Source of the DNA: Euwallacea fornicatus
Lineage: Eukaryota; Arthropoda; Insecta; Coleoptera; Curculionidae
Assembly (NCBI RefSeq): GCF_040115645.1
Contig: NC_089551.1
Span: 1,240,001-1,304,000, forward strand
Length of the DNA: 64,000 bases
Direction: 5' to 3'
This document shows, piece by piece, positions 1 to 12,738 of the stretch. The stretch's first letter is position 1. Each line of letters starts with the position of its first letter. Under the pieces are notes generated by a model, which was not told where the DNA came from, made no database searches, and saw only the letters and a program-made list of their open reading frames with translations. The position numbers and the translations under genes are program-made.

Positions 1-3000
1 GCGTCAAAATTGACCTCACGATTGAGCTTACATGGACCATATTGGTCGAAAATGAGGTGCTACAACATGAACCCATCTGCGTCACTAGAGAAGTTACAAA
101 TGATACCTGGTACTACTCCAAAAATGTAAAGTAGTTCGAGGTTTGTTTTAAAAGTGGATAGATGATAATGTCTCCCGTTGCAACGTCATCTTGACAAATA
201 TCCACTGGTGGTACCACTAAAAAAAAATGGTACCATCATCGAAAAGTTTTTCTAGAAGCAATAAATGAGCTGTCTTTCTTGTCATTGGCTGCTAAAGTAA
301 TAAGGACGCTGATTACAGAGGCGTCCTAACGGTACCCTCAAGGTACCATTTGATGCTGAAGCCCGAATCCACCGGAAATTGTTATTATTATGACAAAAAA
401 TCCAGTTCCCCGTTAGAAACCCTTAACAAAAAACCAAACGTTCTAAGCCTATGAAACCCCTCATTACCCCAAATCACGTACCACCTGTAGCCACATATGT
501 ATATAGCCCAGATGCATCTGCTTAGAGAACCAATAAAAGACCCTTTTGGACATTTACAGTTAGAAATTAAAAAAAAAAAAGATTTAAGGGTCGCTCATTT
601 TTCCGTTTTAAAGCAGTACCAGCGACGGTACCCACGGCCGTTTCTCTACCTGCGAGCAGGTAAAAGAAGAAATTTTAAAGCTCAGAAAAAAGGGGTATCG
701 GAACCCAGAAGCTCTAAATCACGGGGGAACGGTATTTCTAATTTTTGTGGTACCGTTATGTAATATTTTCAAAATAGGCTGTGCTTTTATTGACCAGCAC
801 TAATCAGGGTTCCTCTCTTGAAACCCATGCGGTATGAAAAATCGACGGTACTCTTTCATGGAACAACAAAGAGGGCAGTACCATGGAGAGCTGTATTTTT
901 CAGAACCATTGTTAGGAGCCTAACAAAAAGTAAGTTGATGAATGCTCCTTCTTTGTGGTCGATCAGACGATTGGTGGTACTTACGCGCAGGTACCAGTAG
1001 CACAGCTGACCTACCGTGAAGGATAAAGATCACCGACCGATAACCGTGATAAATTTACGTGTCTTTAAAAGTCAAAGTGGCGATTGATGCGCCAATTTGG
1101 GGACAGGTACTCATGTTCGTACCTTGGCGGTACCGTTTGAGGCAATGTTTACCAAAAATGATAATTTGCAAAAGCAATTTATTCAATGTGACTCATATTC
1201 TATACCACTTTCGGTGGTACCCGAGTGGTACCTCTAGGTGTCTGTTCGGTCATACTTTATGCGGAATAAATATAAAGAATAAAACAACGTAAAGCGAAGA
1301 TTGGCATGAAGCGAGTTCTTGTAGGTGGTGCTGATAGCAGGTACCTATAGGCGAAGCGAATACTTACCTCGGTTAAAAATAATCCTAACACAAATTGAGC
1401 GATATCCAAGATACCATGTTAGTTTTTTGGCACTACTAGCACTTGGTACTACCAAGGAACTGGGAGTTTTTCAGTCTTCAACTTAGCCACTAGTCAGTCT
1501 TCGAGTACCAGTCACGTCATACCGGTACCATTTTTTTCGAGCGGAATACAGAAAATAAACACGAAAGGTCTTCGTACGTTGGTACTATCTATCCTTGAGA
1601 ACGAACCATCATTGACTGTGGTAAACTTGACCGTGGCGGTAGCGAGTCAGCGCCATCCAAGGTGCAAGAGCGAAGCTCGCCTAACGGGAACCCAGAGGTT
1701 AAAGACCTTCAAAAAGCTATCGGTACCGCGTCTTGGTACTCGCTGGGTATCAGGAAGTGGATTTTATTTTATGTAGTAATAATATCGAAAAGAAAATTAC
1801 GTTTTGGGCGATCGTTAAGTAACCACGATGGTGCCCAGAAAAGAGAGAGAGAATTTGGCAGTGCCATGAGAGGAATGTGACCATGCCTGCGACTACTGGG
1901 TGTTTTTTTTGGTACTGCTAAAAGATTTAAGCGTTTGGATGATATTGGTATCACTTTGCGGCTAAATCAATGTTAGTACTGGTGGTACCTATGAGTACTG
2001 CCCGTCCGAAACTGCGAAATTTAAATTTAAGGGTTAAATTTATCATCTATCGCGCGCATGGCTCTATAATGGTCCTTATTGTCAGAGCGGTACCGCCGTA
2101 AGGAGTAAAAATTCTTCGATTAATTAACGAACGTGGTGATGCGTGTGCCTCTGAAGATAATAGTTTCGACGATGCCAGTCTTGCAAGTGCCACTTTGATG
2201 AACCCAATAGGACCAGCCAATTCAATACTCGTAATTTCTATATTGTGTCTTTTCGATGAATTGGCAATATTAACGTGAAAGCGGTACCATATTTTCAATG
2301 TGGTGCCATCTTAAGAATATAAAATTTTTGGTTCAATTAAACACCTTAAGATATCTGCGAATTGAGGCCCCTACAGTGGTTATCTCCGAAGAGCAATTAT
2401 TGCTCAGGTGGTACCGCATCTAGTAACTCCCCTTCGATTAAAATATGGGTGGTACCGTCCCAGGTGCTGGTGGTACAGCCTACTTGAATACCCATTTTTC
2501 CATATTATATGTTTTCCGACCTTGATGGACAACATTATGGTGCCACCTGAAAGTGGTACCTCATTGTCAGCGTGGTATTACTCTAAGAATCTCCTTTCTC
2601 TTCGAATAAATTAACAAAAGGGCTCTGAAAATTTATGTATCGCTGTTAGGTACCACCCTATGGCACCACTTAATTCGAGACTAACAATTTCTGTATTCTG
2701 TGCTGTTTCGGCTTTTACTTCTTGAGGTCGTTCATTTAGCCAGCTTTAGTGCAAATCAAAGTGTCCCTTGTCGGGTTTTCTTAAGAATTAAGAACTGCTG
2801 AGTTGGTACCGCACCTAGCTGGTACTTCAAGTGCTTAATTACTGACTGAACTCTCCGCTAATTTCTTCCAAAGAAAGCACACGTTTATTAGCATTCAGAC
2901 TCTGTTCCAAGACCGATAAAACGCGAACAGCCAAGATTCTTTCGATGCCCCGGTACCATCATCTGCTAGGTCATTGGTTTACATTCGCCAATTCCGCACA

Positions 3001-3418
3001 GCAATCGAGAGAGAGACTTACGGGCCTCGATGCGAGCGCGACAAGGACGGAAAGCGGGTTGACGAACTCTTGGTCTGTCTAACTGTAATACGTTGCATAA
3101 GAGATCTTCCCGTTAGTAAGCGATACAACTTTCATTCAAGGCCCGCGTACTGTTGTTTGCAATTTGAACTCGATTTCAAGAAGAAATGGCCGAGGTGACA
3201 TGCCAGTGCGGGTACCTCTGGTACTATCTTTATCTAGCTTGTAGCTACGCGCGTAGGCGTCCTGCTACTTCTTACATGGAAAACTTCGGAGTATTGTAGT
3301 CGCAGACCCTGAGGATGGGAGAAGCAAAAGCGAAACTTGGGCAGCTACCCTCCTCGTAAGGATTCGGGGCGTGTGCACGCGTTGTCACGCAACAGAAGGG
3401 GGGGCTCAGTGCTGCACT
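1..3418. repeat. Gene-free region dense in GGTACC palindromes
   Basis: No convincing gene is visible; the open frames here are short and resemble no family I know. The striking property is 23 exact copies of GGTACC between 210 and 3216 (for example 210, 229, 331, 342, 627, 749, 1129, 1216, 1227, 1984, 2410, 2451, 3211). They are often preceded by GTG or GC, and many one-base variants (GGTACT, AGTACC) lie between them. One copy per 4 kb is expected by chance. Spacing is irregular, from 11 to about 285 bp, so this is not a simple tandem repeat. It may be a strongly diverged repeat, part of a mobile element, or a cluster of binding sites. Confidence 0.6.
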
Positions 3419-4130
3419 CCATTTAATGCGATTTTTTAAATTTCGTAATTTTTAGTAGGAAAGAGGCATTTCATCGAAATTTGCACGTTTCGGTCATTAA
3501 GTCAATACCCTGTGGACGTGTTTCCGCCCTGAAATTTCATCAGCAAACCCGTAACTACAGTACCACAGAAGGGAGAGACTTCAAGAATCGGTCGAATTTT
3601 CCATTTAATTAGGGTTTCAAAATCTCGTAAAATTCATCAGGAATGAGGCATTTTCTCGAAGTTTTCAATATTTGGTCGTTAAGTCAATGCTGTGTAGATG
3701 TGTTCTAAGTTCTAAAGTTTCTTCCATGAATCCATAAGTACAGCGCTACGGGAGGGAGAGACTTCAAGAATCGAAGCAACCCTCCGTTCAAGTAGATTCT
3801 CAAAATCTGGTAATATTTATTAGAAATTATGTATTTTCTTGAAGTTGGTATGGTTTGGTCATTAAATCAAGACTGTGTACATGTGCGTTTTCCCAGAAAT
3901 TTTATCCACGCACCCATATCTACAGCACTACAGAAGGGACAGACTTCAAGAACCAGTCCAACTTTCCATTTAATGAAATTTTTCGTTAAAAATGAGATAC
4001 TTCTTTGAAGTCTATGTAGTCCGATACTTAGAATAAATCTGTGCCGATGTGGTTTCCGACTAAATTTAGTCCAAAAACTACCATTTGTAGCGCTACAGAT
4101 CAGAGAGACTTCGAGGAGTACTGTGGAACA
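3419..4130. repeat. Diverged ~182-bp tandem repeat, about four units
   Basis: Units start with a variant of CCATTTAATG at 3419, 3601, 3784 and 3966, giving a 182-183 bp period. Each contains, in order, a GTAAAAxTxATxAG-like stretch, an AxGxATTTTCTxGAAG stretch, a GGTCATTAAGTCAA box, a TGTGxACxTGT box, and an end box close to GAGAGACTTCAAGAATC (near 3573, 3756, 3938 and 4104). The last unit is about 16 bp shorter. Bases 3380-3418 look like the tail of an earlier unit. The copies share roughly two thirds of their bases by eye. This resembles an old satellite or the inside of a decayed mobile element; no coding capacity is seen. Confidence 0.75.
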
Positions 4131-5640
4131 GACTTGGGAAATATCAATTCTTCCTTATCACAAAACGCCACAGGAGGTATCCGATCCTCAAATTCAAATG
4201 GGACCAGACTGGTTTATCTTGTGGATGTGAGGGGGGGGGGGAGGGGCTGGTGGCCTCTTGGAGTAGGTACCTAACTGTTAATGCCAGAAAACGCTCGTTT
4301 TCTGCGTTTACCTTCGTTCGAAATAAATAAGGTTATACATGATAAATACCGCTGGGTTACTCGCGTTCGTTGTCCCACTCACCTGAACTGCAACCGGCCA
4401 AGAAAAAGTGTATTCGCTAGAATTGGACGCAAACACGCACGGCAATGAACTTTACCGATTCTATTAGATCGAATTAGACGAGTTCGTGAAGTACTGTTTC
4501 TGGGTTACGTAAAGACAGTTCAGGGTCTCACCACCCACTTAATTAAACAACTTCAACTATTACATTCTACAGGATCAACAACAAACCCCTTGCTTCCAGT
4601 CGGCCCACTGCTGGATTCACTCCTCCAGACACCCTAAACAACCCATGCTGTACTATCAGCCAATGGGTGGATAGATGCCCCTTCACCTTGCAAATCTTCT
4701 GCAACATGTTCAACTCCTCAATGCTGGCATGCCCTCAGGCAGATCTCTCCCAGATTTTATAATTCCAAGACACCCGTGTTAAGTCCTAATGAATAATCTT
4801 CTTTGCAAAAAGGGTCGGATACCTCTTTGCAAATCCTCTTAATTGAGCTACATGCAGCTTTGTGTATAGGCCGGTGCGTTTATCCATGACAATCAAAATC
4901 TCACTGCCAAAACTTGGATGTTTTGAGACCATGACGTTATCATCGATTAAGATCCTTTCATCTTCCTTATAGAATAATTAAGACATTTTTACACCCTTGG
5001 AAGGTCTGCAACTATCCCATCTTCGTCTCACTCCCACCGCGTGCAGCATTCATCTTCCTCAAGCTCATTTCCTGCACATCAGCACAGTTTGGTGTCGAAA
5101 TTGAAAGATTTCCCTCAAATTCATTATTATTTCTCAATTAATGCGGATGGAAGGTAGATATTTGATTCATTCTTGATAATATGGCAAAAGTTATTACAGT
5201 TGTTTACGCGTATTAAAGAAAACTGGGCCAAATTCGTCAGGAATTTTAATTTTAAGAATTTCTTTACGTCGTTTAATGTCATGTGTTTCTATAAAATACT
5301 TGAAGTTAATGTTTATCCCTAAATAACGATGAATCTAAATTCAAGTGTTTTTATAATCAATGATAATTGTATAGCTCTTGTGTTTAAGACAAGCAAAGAG
5401 TTTCGGCTACAGTCCTTCCATGAAATTTGACTTCGATATGGTTCTATCTTTGTTTACCATATGTTTACAACAAAGAGACATCTATCTCGAATTAGTCATA
5501 TTAATTGTTTTCATTGTGATACGTATTTCAATTGGCGTTGTCAATGCCATTGTGTCAGGAATTACAACATGGCGGTGTTTTCGATTCTCTTCTAAAAAAT
5601 CAAATTTTTAAAAAAAGTTTTATCTGAATTTGTGGCCCCA
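4131..5640. other. Intergenic region upstream of NDUFV1
   Basis: No gene is recognised. It contains an 11-base G run at 4231-4241, one further GGTACC at 4266, and AT-rich sequence from about 5100 onward that would hold the NDUFV1 promoter and 5' UTR. An open frame at 5378-5611 has no recognisable similarity and is not supported. Confidence 0.5.
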
Positions 5641-7876
5641 ATGGCAAACAGAATAATAGTCAAAGCATGTTTTGCTAAAAATGGTAAGTATAGGCTATCA
5701 ACGAGTAACCTTTTTAATCATTGATACTGCGTTTTGCACTTGCAAATTTGGTTTGTAAATTACATAATTGATATGTTCAATGAAAGCATATTTTACGCTG
5801 AAATTTACTGCATTCGCCATTAATTAATGCCTGCATTGCCTTGCTATATATATGCCCTACATTGTGTGTTTTGTTCCAAGTTTCTCCCACAACTGTCCTC
5901 AGCCTTCGGTCCCTATCATCGGGACCACCCCCAGGCACCCCACCACCCCAAACCAGAACCAAATTCGGCGCTCTAGCTGATGAAGATAGAGTCTTTACTA
6001 ATCTATATGGGACACATGACTGGCGGCTCAAGGGAGCCATGAAAAGGGGTGATTGGTACAAGACCAAGGAAATTCTCCTGAAGGGTGCTGATTGGATTGT
6101 CAGTATGTGACCATTTACTTTAACCTTGAAACAACAGTGAAAAAAGCAACATTGCAGATGAGGTAAAAACCTCAGGTCTTAGAGGTCGAGGTGGAGCAGG
6201 ATTTCCAACTGGTATGAAATGGTCATTTATGAACAGACCTGGAGATGGTAGGCCAAAGTATTTGGTGGTAAATGCTGATGAAGGAGAACCAGGAACTTGT
6301 AAAGATAGGGAAATCATGAGGCATGATCCACATAAACTTGTAGAGGGTTGTTTGATTGCTGGGAGAGCTATAGGAGCCAAGGCTGCTTATATTTATATTA
6401 GAGGAGAATTTTATAATGAAGCTTCCAATATGCAGGTGGCCATTGCAGAGGTAAATTCAGATTTTTGGACAGATTCAAAAAAGATAATCTTAATAATGAA
6501 ATGTATTGCAAATAATTTGTTTTTCATGTCTTTCTGCAGGCCTACCAAGCAGGCTTTCTCGGCAAAAATGCTTGTGGTTCCGGTTATGATTTTGATGTTT
6601 TCATGCACCGTGGCGCTGGAGCATACATTTGTGGTGAAGAAACTGCACTTATTGAGTCAATTGAAGGCAAGCAAGGAAAACCTCGACTAAAGCCGCCATT
6701 CCCTGCAGATGTGGGAGTTTTTGGCTGCCCAACTACAGTTAATAATGTCGAAACTATCGCTGTATCACCAGTGAGTGTCTGGACAGCAATTAGGATTGTA
6801 TTAACATGAAAATTTCATCAGCAAAATTTTAGACTATTTGTCGGAGGAGTGGGGCCTGGTTCGCATCTTTTGGTCGAACTAGAAATTCAGGAACAAAATT
6901 ATTTAACATTTCTGGGCATGTAAATAGACCTTGCACTGTTGAGGAGGAAATGAGCATCCCCTTAAAGGAGCTCATTGAAGTTCACGCAGGGGGCATTCAA
7001 GGGGGCTGGGATAATTTGCTGGCAATAATCCCTGGAGGATCCTCCACCCCTTTGATTCCTAAAAAGTAGATTAATTGTCTAATAATTAGATTTTTACAGG
7101 TTAATGTTTGAATTTTGCAGAGTTTGTGAAGATGTTCTCATGGACTTTGATGGTCTGGTGGCGGCCCAAACCAGCTTAGGTACTGCTGCTATTATTGTGA
7201 TGAATAAACAAACTGATGTGGTGAAAGCTATTGCTCGACTTCTTATGTTTTACAAGCATGAGTCCTGTGGACAGTGCACGCCGTGCAGAGAGGGTAAACA
7301 GCGTTTTGAAGACATCGAAAAATAAATTTCTACGACCATGTAAAAAAAGAGAGTTTTAGTCGTACGTTACCCTAACCGGAAAGAGGAAATCACGTTCACT
7401 TACGCCTCTAGAGATAGAATTTCATAAAAATATTTGAATTCAGCTAGTTATTTTTGAATGTTGCTGGAAATATTGTAAAGATTTAAACCCGGTATGCGTG
7501 GTCGTAGAAAAAAATAGTGTTTTACTCATCTAAAATCATTTTCTATCATCTAAGGACATTACTACAAACTGTTCTTTCATTGGGAAAAAATTATGTTTTT
7601 CCCATTCGTTAAACAACGTCCTATTAAACAAGTGGAATTTCAGGTGTCCATTGGATGAACAAAATAATCCACCGATTCGTGGATGGTAATGGAAAACCTG
7701 AGGAAATCGACATGTTATGGGAAATCAGCAAACAGGTGGAAGGGCACTCGATCTGCGCCTTGGCCGATGGCGCAGCTTGGCCTATACAGGGCCTGATCAG
7801 GCATTTTAGGCCCGAGTTGGAAGAGCGGATGCGGGAATTTAACGAATCTAGACAGCAGCGGCGCGCATCAGTTTAA
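5641..7876 (+). CDS. NDUFV1: NADH dehydrogenase (ubiquinone) flavoprotein 1, complex I 51 kDa subunit
   Basis: Encodes the mitochondrial matrix subunit that oxidises NADH in respiratory complex I, carrying FMN and the N3 iron-sulfur cluster. Seven exons join in frame: 5641-5683, 5881-6102, 6158-6450, 6540-6770, 6833-7065, 7121-7293, 7644-7876, giving 475 residues, normal for the family. Visible motifs are the FMN/NADH site [42 protein letters not shown], and the 4Fe-4S motif [10 protein letters not shown] (Cys 390, 393, 396, with a fourth Cys near 436). The short N-terminus with basic residues fits a mitochondrial import sequence. The start at 5641 was chosen because its exon ends in a good GTAAGT donor with the right phase. 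The ortholog is called ND-51 in flies. Confidence 0.96.
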
Positions 7877-7967
7877 AACGCAAATAAGCTGAGACGTGAA
7901 ATTGTATATATCGTGAAAACATATATCGGGTCTTGTTTTATTATTTTGCTTATAAAGAGGCATTGAG

Positions 7968-7973
7968 AATAAA
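7968..7973 (+). terminator. Poly(A) signal of NDUFV1
   Basis: AATAAA about 92 bp after the NDUFV1 stop codon, the only canonical hexamer close downstream. Confidence 0.6.
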
Positions 7974-7979
7974 CACAGA

Positions 7980-9550
7980 GACCTTGTAAATGTTTATAAT
8001 TTAATGGCGTTTTTGCCGCTTATGAACGGCAAGTTGAATCTGTTAAGGAATAAAAAGTTCTCCAAGGAATTTTTGCTTGTTAAAACAAATAATTTTGCCC
8101 TATATACATAGATCCATCCACACACATTTCTCAAGAAAGTCTATTTTTGAGCTTGAAACGCCCTTCATCTGGACGCGTTGTCCCCTATGATGGATAGATT
8201 AAAAAAAAATAATGCAGAAATCTCCAATTAAAATCATGTTTTCGTAGCCTCATTTAAATTTGAAACATTTATAACTAAAACAACCTGAATGAGTGGTATA
8301 TTCAAGGTAATCTTTTAATGTACGGGGTGTTGTTCATGAAAAGAAACACAGTTATAAACGTGTACCCGTAAATCATAAATTTTCTGGACGATATGGCGGA
8401 TACTTTCTTTACGCCAAAGCAGTACAATCTACTTTCGGAGATTCTCAATACTTCAAGCTTAACTATCAGATTTACGATCCAAAGCCAACATCCTCCATCG
8501 ACCCAGCATGCGAACTCCACTCCCAGCGAATCGACCTTGCTTCTGTAAGCAATTTCGCCAAACGCGGTAACAATAGCAGCAATAAAGCCGAGAGAGGGAA
8601 CAATAAAGCAATTTCCAAAGTGTGAAATCATCCGAGTGCTGTTGCTTCTCGTACCGGTGCATCATTAAAGGACCAGACCCAGTCGATAGTCAGAACTGGT
8701 CCACGCAGTATAACAACTACCCACCGATGGTTGTGATGGTGCCGGTTGTTTAGGTCTTAAACCTCAGCGGTTTCTGATAAAATTCCTAGAACACAGGTGA
8801 GTGGTAATCGGCAGAGTGACTAATGTAGTTTACACTTAAATAGGAAGTAGGTTTTAGGGGAATTTATTTATTTAGTTCAACAGGGGAACGTGTACCCACA
8901 ACGTAACTGCTCTAAAGTATGTACAATGTAGATTTACATGTTTTTAAATGTGAAAGCAAGGGGCCCTGCCAGGGGGCCCCATTACCATAATTCATTCATC
9001 GGTGCATCTGTTCGGAGTCTATGCCGTCCGATAAAACCTGTTTTAATGCGCAAATTTGTGTTACCTTAACTCATTCTACTCGTGCTGGTTAACTGGCTAA
9101 TGCGTACAACTACATCGAATTAAAATTATGCACACACCGAGGAGCAGCTGAAGTGATGCATATTGGTTCTGAGAAGTGTGTAAGATCAATAATTTCCTTC
9201 GCATCAGTTGAATACATTTTCTGTCTGCAATAAATTTTTCTGCGACGACGCATTTATGGTTTATTTATTGTGGGGGGCAATAAATTTCAACAATCTGAGC
9301 TATTCATAGAAATCGCCAGAAAACGCAACTTTATTGTTTAACTGATACAGAAGGACACACAGAAAAGGGATCAATGTTAACGCCTTTTATCTTCGTTAGA
9401 AACCCACAAAGCTCAAATTAAATTACCAATTGCCGCACTGTTGTGATGGGCCTCAGTTGAGATTTATTAGCCACTTAAACTATCATGTGTTTCCTGTTCA
9501 AATCTCACTCAACTTAGCCCGCTAAAAAAATTGATTTGTTTCTTCTGCAG
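7980..9550. other. Intergenic region between NDUFV1 and Sulf1
   Basis: No gene is recognised. The end at 9541-9550 is a pyrimidine-rich tract ending in CTGCAG directly before the Sulf1 start codon, so a 5' UTR intron of Sulf1 probably occupies part of this stretch and its first exon lies unseen upstream. A small GC-rich inverted repeat (GGGGCCC and GGGGCCC around 8962-8982) is present. Confidence 0.45.
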
Positions 9551-9552
9551 AC

Positions 9553-12372
9553 ATGCCTAAATCCCTCATCAGAAGACTGAGTCTCCCCCTCCTCCTCTTT
9601 GCCCTCTTCAAGCACGTAGACTGTGATACTCTCAAGGGTAAGCAGAAACCCAACATCATCCTATTCCTCACCGACGATCAAGACATCGAACTGGGCTCCC
9701 TGAACTTCATGCCTAAAACCCTGAAGAACGTTCGTGAGCACGGGGTGGAATTCCGACACGCCTATGTGACAACTCCCATGTGCTGCCCCTCGCGAAGCTC
9801 CCTCTTGACTGGCATGTATGTGCACAACCATGAGGTCTATACCAACAAAGACAACTGTTCAAGCCCTCAATGGCAGGCCACCCACGAAACCAAAAGTTTC
9901 GCCACTTATCTGTCCAACGCTGGCTATAGAACTGGTATGAACGCGTTTTAGAGTTTTTGTCGCCATTTATTAATTATTTGGATAAAAAGGCTACTTCGGC
10001 AAGTACCTGAACAAGTATAACGGCACCTACATCCCTCCAGGCTGGCGGGAGTGGGGAGGATTGATAATGAATTCCAAATACTACAACTATTCGAGGAACA
10101 TGAATGGACAGACTATAAAACACGGATTTGAGTACGAAAAGGTATGAGTCATGGCCCTTGAGGTGCTTGTGCTAAAGCTGTATCTAGTAGGACTATTACA
10201 CGGACGTCATAGCTAGAGATGCGGTCAATTTCATCAGAAACTCCAAGAAGCAATATCCGAATAAACCTATTATGCTGGTGATGGCCTTTCCGGCCCCTCA
10301 CGGGCCTGAAGACTCCGCTCCGCAGTATTCCAATTTGTATTTCAACGTTACCACTCATCAGTAAGTATACCTGCTTACTTTTATAGTTTTTTTACCGCAT
10401 AGGATCGCCAGCACCCCCTCTTACAACTACGCCCCCAACCCGGACAAGCAATGGATTCTTCAAGTCACCGGTGAAATGCAGTCAATCCACAAGGACTTCA
10501 CCAATCTTCTCATGACCAAGCGGCTGCAAACTCTCCAATCAGTCGACGATGCAGTGGAGGTGGTGATCAAGGAGCTCAAAGAAGTGGGAGAACTGGATGA
10601 TTCTTTCGTGGTCTACACTAGTGATCATGGGTACCATTTGGGGCAGTTTGGTCTGGTGAAGGGTAAAAGCTTTCCCTTTGAATTCGATGTGAGGGTGCCC
10701 TTCCTCATGCGAGGGCCTGGAATAGAGGCTGGGGCCACCTTGAATGAGATAGTGCTTAACATCGATTTGGCCCCCACGTTTTTGGATTTGGCAGGGGTAA
10801 AAGTACCACCCCAAATGGATGGAAAGTCGATATTGCCTCTGGTCTTCAAAGGCGGTAGAAAGAAGATTAGGTGGAAGGACACATTTTTGATAGAGAGGTG
10901 AATATAATATATAGTGTATAGGACAATTGACCTTTTCATTTTGCCGACACGTAAATTTTTAACTGGAACGTTAAATATAATAGATCATTCTTTCAAACTA
11001 ACTTTGTCCTTGCAATTTCTCATTTACCACCACTGTACGCTCTTAAATGATGGCAAAAGATACAACGTGCGTGTGTTTACCACCATGTGATGCAGGGTAG
11101 ATGGCGCTGAATATAATTTGATGACATTCACGCAGTGGTGGCAAATGAGAGTTTTAATGGTTAATAACGATTTTTTTTTTAATTCATGGTACGAGATGAT
11201 GCTGATTAGAGATATGGACTGGATAAGTCCCCTCGAAGAAAAAGGGAGGTTCTCCTAATTCTTTTATTAACCAGGAAAACATTTCCCCTTTCAGTTCCGG
11301 TCGTCGAGAAACTCCTCACCTTCAGTCCAAACTTCACGAGACCAACTTGCTCCAGTACTCAGTGCCTCAGAATTCTAGCGACATGAATAACAACCTCATA
11401 ACGCACCACTTGCGACGCAAGAGGAAGGACGAGGACGTGAGCGAGGAGGTCCTGAAGAGCAAACCTGAAGCTTATCTTCGAACTAATGCGATTGGTAATT
11501 TTTTATGGATATCTGCTTGACAGCGATTGAGTTTTAAATACAGGAACGAAGCAATTCAATGGAAGAAATAGCCGATGTGCATTGGGCTGCAAGAACGGCC
11601 AGAAGACCTGCAAGACACACGGAAGGTGGCGAAAGTTCAGGTGTAAAGAAGAGAATAAGTCGATCACGCCTCATACAAAGGAAGAGAAAAAATGTTTCTG
11701 TTTCACTTCTCATGGGACCGTCTTCAAGACTGTGGTAATAAGGGAGTCCCGTTTTGGTTTTTATTGTAGGTTTAATAGTAATATTTCATGGTCAGCGGAC
11801 TGGTGGTGCTTTGCCTGCCAAAGGGAGGTTGAGCAAGTGCCACTGCGACAACGAAAACGAAGACAAACACTCTGCTGAGGAGCGTCAGGAACAGACTCAG
11901 GAGGAAAAAGCCAAACTGCGGAAGATGAAGAAACGAGAGGATATTTGCCACCACGAGAGAATGACCTGTTTCGAGCACACCAACGATCATTGGCGCACTG
12001 AGCCCAAATGGGACGGTGGTCCTTTCTGCTTTTGCATGAACGCCAACAACAACACCTACTCGTGTTTGAGGACTATAAATACCAGCCATGATTTCTTGTA
12101 TTGCGAATTTACCACCGGGATAATTACGTTTTATAATCTGAAAATAGGTAATGTTAGAGCTGCATTTTCCTTGAATTCTCGGCGAAATTCTCTCTAAAAC
12201 AGATCCCTTTGAATTGAAAAACCGCTACCAATACCTCCCAGCCAACGAGAAGACTTATCTGCGAAACCTGCTAAAAGGTATGGTGTCCTGTAAGGGCAAC
12301 AATTGCGCTACTCAGTTGGATGCGACGTTACGACTCAACGGGGAGTCCTCATCAGTCACCTTGAAATCATAG
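9553..12372 (+). CDS. Sulf1: Extracellular heparan sulfate 6-O-endosulfatase
   Basis: Removes 6-O-sulfates from heparan sulfate at the cell surface and so tunes Wnt, Hedgehog and growth-factor signalling. Eight exons join in frame: 9553-9934, 9990-10141, 10191-10360, 10403-10897, 11295-11494, 11544-11734, 11796-12147, 12203-12372 (703 residues). A signal peptide ([10 protein letters not shown]) is followed by metal-binding TDD (residues 40-42) and the sulfatase signature CCPSR, where Cys 77 would become formylglycine. [17 protein letters not shown] is typical of the N-sulfatase fold. A short basic, Cys-rich hydrophilic segment follows, then the conserved C-terminal domain with [12 protein letters not shown]. 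At 703 residues it is shorter than the fly and human proteins (roughly 870-1100), mainly in the hydrophilic domain. The acceptor at 9550 implies a 5' UTR exon upstream. Confidence 0.93.
11010..11160. mobile_element. MITE-like inverted repeat in Sulf1 intron 4
   Basis: CTCATTTACCACCACTG near 11018 is matched by the inverted CAGTGGTGGCAAATGAG near 11134, with one mismatch, about 100 bp apart. The whole would fold into a hairpin with an unpaired middle. A third, single-arm copy (CAGTGGTAGAAAATGAGAG) lies near 13273 inside opsin intron 2. Repeated arms at two loci suggest a small non-autonomous DNA element. No transposase is present. Confidence 0.45.
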
Positions 12373-12439
12373 TCAGTTGTGTGTATCTTATAATTTATTA
12401 AATTATTATTATTTGTTGTTTATATGTCTATCTTAATTT

Positions 12440-12445
12440 AATAAA
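12440..12445 (+). terminator. Poly(A) signal of Sulf1
   Basis: AATAAA about 68 bp after the Sulf1 stop, within an AT-rich tract. The rest of the gap to the opsin start at 12739 shows nothing recognisable. Confidence 0.55.
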
Positions 12446-12738
12446 AAAATCGTGAAGATTTCACTTTCATTACTGAGACCATGAACTTCAAGTCTGTAAG
12501 AAAACTAATAGGTTTAAAGCATGTGAGAATCCTTAGAAGACGAGTAAAAGAGGATTTTCTTAATTTAATAATGGGGAAATATAAGACGTTTCTCTTGAGA
12601 GCACTCTCGAGTCGTACCTCTAATGCCGTCTTCAAATGTGAACTAATTTAGTGATAGTGGTTTTAATATCTCCTGGTAAGTGGCTACTTGGGTGATTACT
12701 CTTCAAATTAAGTTGTGATTGAACGTAAAGGTACCACT

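Noticed and set aside
497..2614. Several open frames of 60-88 codons in the GGTACC-rich region
   Set aside because: They overlap in several frames and on both strands, have no family resemblance, and their residue make-up follows the repeated motif.
3419..4130. Regular repeats that might suggest a CRISPR-like array
   Set aside because: The period is about 182 bp, the copies are diverged along their whole length, there are no short identical repeats with unique spacers, and the genome is eukaryotic.
5378..5611. 77-codon open frame upstream of NDUFV1
   Set aside because: No recognisable similarity, and it lies in AT-rich promoter sequence.
8302..8665. Minus-strand open frames of 109 and 68 codons
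   Set aside because: They overlap each other in different frames and show no domain or splice context.
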